In this document: in pieces, positions 61,482 through 64,000 of the stretch
How positions within the stretch are numbered: the stretch's first letter is position 1
Layout of the letters: every line of letters starts with the position of its first letter
Origin: Asticcacaulis benevestitus DSM 16100 = ATCC BAA-896
GTDB taxonomy: Bacteria > Pseudomonadota > Alphaproteobacteria > Caulobacterales > Caulobacteraceae
Assembly: GCF_000376105.1 (NCBI RefSeq)
Contig: NZ_AQWM01000001.1
Span: 186,001 to 250,000 of the forward strand
DNA: 64,000 nt
Direction of reading: 5' to 3'
Notes under the pieces: model-generated
Seen by the model: the letters and a program-made list of their open reading frames with translations, nothing else
The model's database searches: none
Told to the model about the DNA's origin: nothing
Program-made: the position numbers and the translations under genes

Positions 61482-61798
61482 GGCAGGACTCGCATTGAAA
61501 TAACGCGTTCAACATGCGCTCGTGGGCGGTAAGGAAAATATAGGCCAGTCCCTGGGCGATTATAAAAAGGGCGAGGGTCATCTGCTGTGTGATTTTTATG
61601 GAGGCTTTAATTCGCCTAAGGTTTCAGCCCGACGGATGAGATGGACATACAAGCTCAGGGTGTTTGAGAAGACCCAGTTCAGTATGGCAATGCCAGGTGG
61701 ATCTCTTAAACGCGACAGCGGTGAAAATTAGTTCTGTTTATGGTTGTGGAAATGTCCTACAATTGAGCCTAAGCAGGGCATTATAAGGCGCAAAGTCA
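61482..61798. other. Gene-free stretch upstream of the GH97 gene
   Basis: No convincing ORF on the plus strand; the 69-codon frame 61522-61731 looks random. The beginning may encode the head of a small membrane peptide on the minus strand. It presumably holds the GH97 promoter. No LacI-type palindrome was found. Confidence 0.45.
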
Positions 61799-63649
61799 GT
61801 GATCAGGATTCAAATAAAAGATGTAGCCTCCGTGATAGGGGGACTTGTAATCTTGCTCCTTGCGGTTTCGGCCGTGCAGGCCCGACCCGTCGGCGTTCTG
61901 AGTCCGGATGGAAAAGTCACAGCGGTTATTAGCGACGAAGGCGGGGTCTTGGCCTATCGTGTGTCGATGGACGGCAAGTCCGTCCTCAATCCATCCCCAC
62001 TGGGTATGCGTACGAACGGGATTGATCTTGGGGCTGGCGTATCCATCAAGAAAACGCAACGCGGGAAGGTGGCGGAGCGTTACCCCTTCCATGGCGGCAA
62101 GGCCTGGGCCGATAACCATGCCAATACGGCGAAGCTTTTTCTGTCGTCCAACGGAGTGGCGTTTGAGGCGGATGTCCATGTCGCTAACGATGGCGTGGCC
62201 GTGCGGCTGAGATTGCCGGCCCTTGCCGGTCGAAAGGTTGAAGCCAATGGATCCGGCTGGAACCTGGCTGAACCTGATCCCAAGATCTGGGCAACAGAAT
62301 TTGGACCCGAATATGAAAATACCTATGCAGAAACGACCTTAACCAAGCTTGGCGACAAAGCCTACGGTCTGCCATTAACGGCCAAGGTCAGCGGATTATG
62401 GGTAACCTTGAGCGAAGCGGCGGTGGTCGACTATGGCGACAGTTCTATCCATTTGACCAAAGAGGGTACGCTGGCGACGCGCCTCTATGCTGATCCCAAT
62501 GGCTGGTCAACAGACCAGGCGGTGATCCAGCCCTGGCGCGTGACGATTATTGCCCGCGACCTGACAGGGCTGGTCAATTCAACTCTTGTGCAAAACCTCA
62601 ATCCTCCCCCGTCGGCGGAGTTGGCGGAGGCCAAATGGATTCGTCCGGGGCGTTCATCGTGGCAATGGCTGGCGATTGGTGATCCTCTCGAAACGGATCA
62701 GCATCAATGGGTCGACTGGACGCACAAGCTTGGTTTTGATTACTACCTGATCGATGACGGCTGGGCCAAATGGGCCGCGCCGTGGCCATCCCTGACCGAT
62801 ACGGTCCAGTATGCCCGTCAGCAGGGCGTTGGCATCTGGGTTTGGGTTCATAGTCATGACGTATCGACCCCGGCGACCCGGCAAGCCTTGTTCAAGCGCT
62901 TTGCCGACATTGGCGTGGTGGGGGTCAAGGTTGATTTTCCGGCACCTGCCAGTCGTGAATGGTCCAACTGGTATAGAGACACGGCAAAGGATGCCGCGGC
63001 CGAGCATTTGATGGTTGATTTTCATGGAGCCTCCAAGCCGACAGGCACGGAGCGGACATGGCCGAATGTTCTGACACGCGAGGGGGTGCGCGGCCATGAG
63101 TGGCATATTACGCGCTATCAGCGCAAACTTACGGCCGACCACGACACGATCCTGCCGTTCACCCGCTATGTGGTAGGCCCCGGGGATTACACGCCGACCG
63201 TTTTTGAAACCAAGGAACTGCAGGGCAATAGCTGGGGCCACGAACTGGCCCAGATGGTCATGTTTACATCGCCTTATCTGTCAATGGGCGGGCACCCGCA
63301 GGCCTATCTGTCAAACCCTGGGCTTGACCTGTTAAAGGCTGTGCCCGCCACGTGGGATGAGACGATCGTCCTGCCTGGCAGCGAACCGGGTAAGGTCGCT
63401 ATCATGGCCAGACGCAGTGGTAGCGACTGGTTCATCGCGGCCATCAATAATGGCGAGGCGCGTGACATGGAGCTAAGCCTGGCTTTCCTGAAAAAGGGGA
63501 CGTGGCATATGGTTGAACTTGCCGATGATCCGGATAAGCCAGATTCTTATAAGCCTTTGGAGGGACCGGTCGCATCTGATCAGCTTATCAGGCTGACCAT
63601 GCGCGCACGCGGCGGCTTCGTTGCGCATATACGCAAAGCAGCGAACTAG
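61799..63649 (+). CDS. GH97-family glycoside hydrolase (retaining type)
   Basis: 616 residues from a GTG start, with a signal peptide (VILLLAVSAVQA, cleavage about 28). Domains: N-terminal beta-sandwich, central TIM barrel from about residue 280 (SSWQWLAIGDPLETDQHQWVDW, YYLIDDGWAKWAAPW, VWVHSHDV, VVGVKVDFPAP), and C-terminal beta domain. Asp in GVKVDF (about 379) fits the nucleophile of retaining GH97 alpha-galactosidases, where inverting SusB-type enzymes have Gly. Glu in REGVRGHEW (about 427) is the acid/base candidate. It probably removes alpha-linked galactose in the periplasm. The next gene is a secreted esterase. Confidence 0.92.
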   Translation: MIRIQIKDVASVIGGLVILLLAVSAVQARPVGVLSPDGKVTAVISDEGGVLAYRVSMDGKSVLNPSPLGMRTNGIDLGAGVSIKKTQRGKVAERYPFHGGKAWADNHANTAKLFLSSNGVAFEADVHVANDGVAVRLRLPALAGRKVEANGSGWNLAEPDPKIWATEFGPEYENTYAETTLTKLGDKAYGLPLTAKVSGLWVTLSEAAVVDYGDSSIHLTKEGTLATRLYADPNGWSTDQAVIQPWRVTIIARDLTGLVNSTLVQNLNPPPSAELAEAKWIRPGRSSWQWLAIGDPLETDQHQWVDWTHKLGFDYYLIDDGWAKWAAPWPSLTDTVQYARQQGVGIWVWVHSHDVSTPATRQALFKRFADIGVVGVKVDFPAPASREWSNWYRDTAKDAAAEHLMVDFHGASKPTGTERTWPNVLTREGVRGHEWHITRYQRKLTADHDTILPFTRYVVGPGDYTPTVFETKELQGNSWGHELAQMVMFTSPYLSMGGHPQAYLSNPGLDLLKAVPATWDETIVLPGSEPGKVAIMARRSGSDWFIAAINNGEARDMELSLAFLKKGTWHMVELADDPDKPDSYKPLEGPVASDQLIRLTMRARGGFVAHIRKAAN

Positions 63650-63783
63650 GAGCGCCTGTAGCCGGTTCCCTTGTCCTTGCTGACACATCAGCGCTATTGC
63701 AGAGATCGCGGATCTTTGTAATAGTCTGAGTAATATAAACGCCGAGAGAAAACAAACGGCGATATAACTTAGGGAGATGTCAA

Positions 63784-64000
63784 ATGAACCGGTCTATAGC
63801 CACAGCCTTGATGGCTGTCTTCATCGTTGGCCCCGTGTCCGCGCAGACAGCTACGCCGCCACAAACCGGACCTGCGGCGATAACGGAGGACTTTAAGCCG
63901 TCTTCTGTGAATCAGCCGGGTCAGCAATACCCTCAGGTCAATTCGCAGGGATATGCCCGTTTTCACATCGTCGCGCCGGACGCTCAAAATGTTAAGGTGA
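63784..64000 (+). CDS. Secreted esterase with CBM48/E-set N-domain, truncated by window end
   Basis: The first 72 codons are present. A signal peptide (VFIVGPVSAQ, cleavage about 21) is followed by ITEDFKPSSVNQPGQQYPQVNSQGYARFHIVAPDAQNVKV. That is the usual start of alpha/beta-hydrolase esterases carrying an E-set domain (acetylxylan/feruloyl esterase type). GGGAGATGTCAA precedes ATG. The catalytic domain lies beyond the window. With the GH97 gene it suggests a polysaccharide-degradation locus. Confidence 0.7.
   Translation, partial: MNRSIATALMAVFIVGPVSAQTATPPQTGPAAITEDFKPSSVNQPGQQYPQVNSQGYARFHIVAPDAQNVKV

Noticed and set aside
61279-61581. A 100-codon minus-strand frame beginning with a TM-like helix.
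   Set aside because: After about 35 residues it becomes the Arg/His-rich shadow of the 75-residue ORF; no ribosome site. It might be a small real peptide, but this could not be supported.
63685-63705. AGCGCT core upstream of the last esterase gene as a LacI operator.
   Set aside because: The flanking bases are not symmetric (CATC/ATTG), unlike the perfect site at 7970.

Overview
The window looks like a chromosomal segment of a Caulobacteraceae alphaproteobacterium, possibly Asticcacaulis-like. The evidence is the flagellar set flgI / FlgJ-type rod-binding protein / FlbY with a divergent fliX, an EipA (DUF1134) gene, a DipM/NlpD-like gene between pcm and yajC, the alphaproteobacterial order SPOR-nagZ-scpA-scpB-tatABC-serS-surE-pcm, moderately high GC, and many GTG/TTG starts with ATGA or GTGA couplings. 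Genus is an inference.

Layout. 1-18 kb is mostly core: mnmC, a tandem triplet of small secreted Cys-containing proteins (DUF6491-like), lepA, an AT-rich DUF695-type gene, an SGNH hydrolase behind a perfect LacI-type palindrome, a fasciclin protein with a strong terminator, an M28 peptidase, a MerR/TipAS regulator, eipA, an oxidoreductase / 2OG-oxygenase-like pair, and periplasmic proteins including an M23 lipoprotein and a SIMPL protein. 18-25.4 kb is an accessory, decayed island next to a CAT-anticodon tRNA: a three-frame integrase pseudogene, a Sel1-repeat protein, small orphan genes, an M14 peptidase fused in frame to a remnant of a membrane protein, a hipBA module, and an IS1182-type remnant that cuts off a chemoreceptor gene.

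25.4-42 kb is the conserved cell-envelope and chromosome block: SPOR protein, nagZ (cell-wall recycling), scpAB (condensin), tatABC (folded-protein export), serS, surE, pcm, an ECF sigma factor operon with small membrane proteins, the LysM/LytM lipoprotein, yajC-secD-secF, a PuuD-like membrane protein and a squalene/phytoene synthase-like gene. 42-64 kb carries trmFO, two adjacent polytopic membrane proteins, an alpha carbonic anhydrase lipoprotein, uvrA with a LexA-like box, a TonB-like protein, the flagellar genes with a sigma54-type promoter, dksA, a CBS-PAS-GGDEF-EAL protein, gltX, a VIT-type transporter, a LOG-family protein, and a GH97 enzyme followed by a truncated secreted esterase gene.

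The least expected signals are these. (1) Two genes, scpB and the puuD-like gene, are followed immediately by a second, out-of-frame copy of their own last codons and stop, differing only at synonymous third positions. (2) serS contains an extra stretch of about 54 residues with foreign-looking codon use, and the gene is bracketed by palindromic intergenic repeats, one of them a 171-bp nested palindrome with a perfect 29-bp stem. (3) An ECF sigma operon has no recognisable anti-sigma factor but three small membrane proteins, two of them related. No CRISPR array, rRNA gene or intact mobile element was seen.
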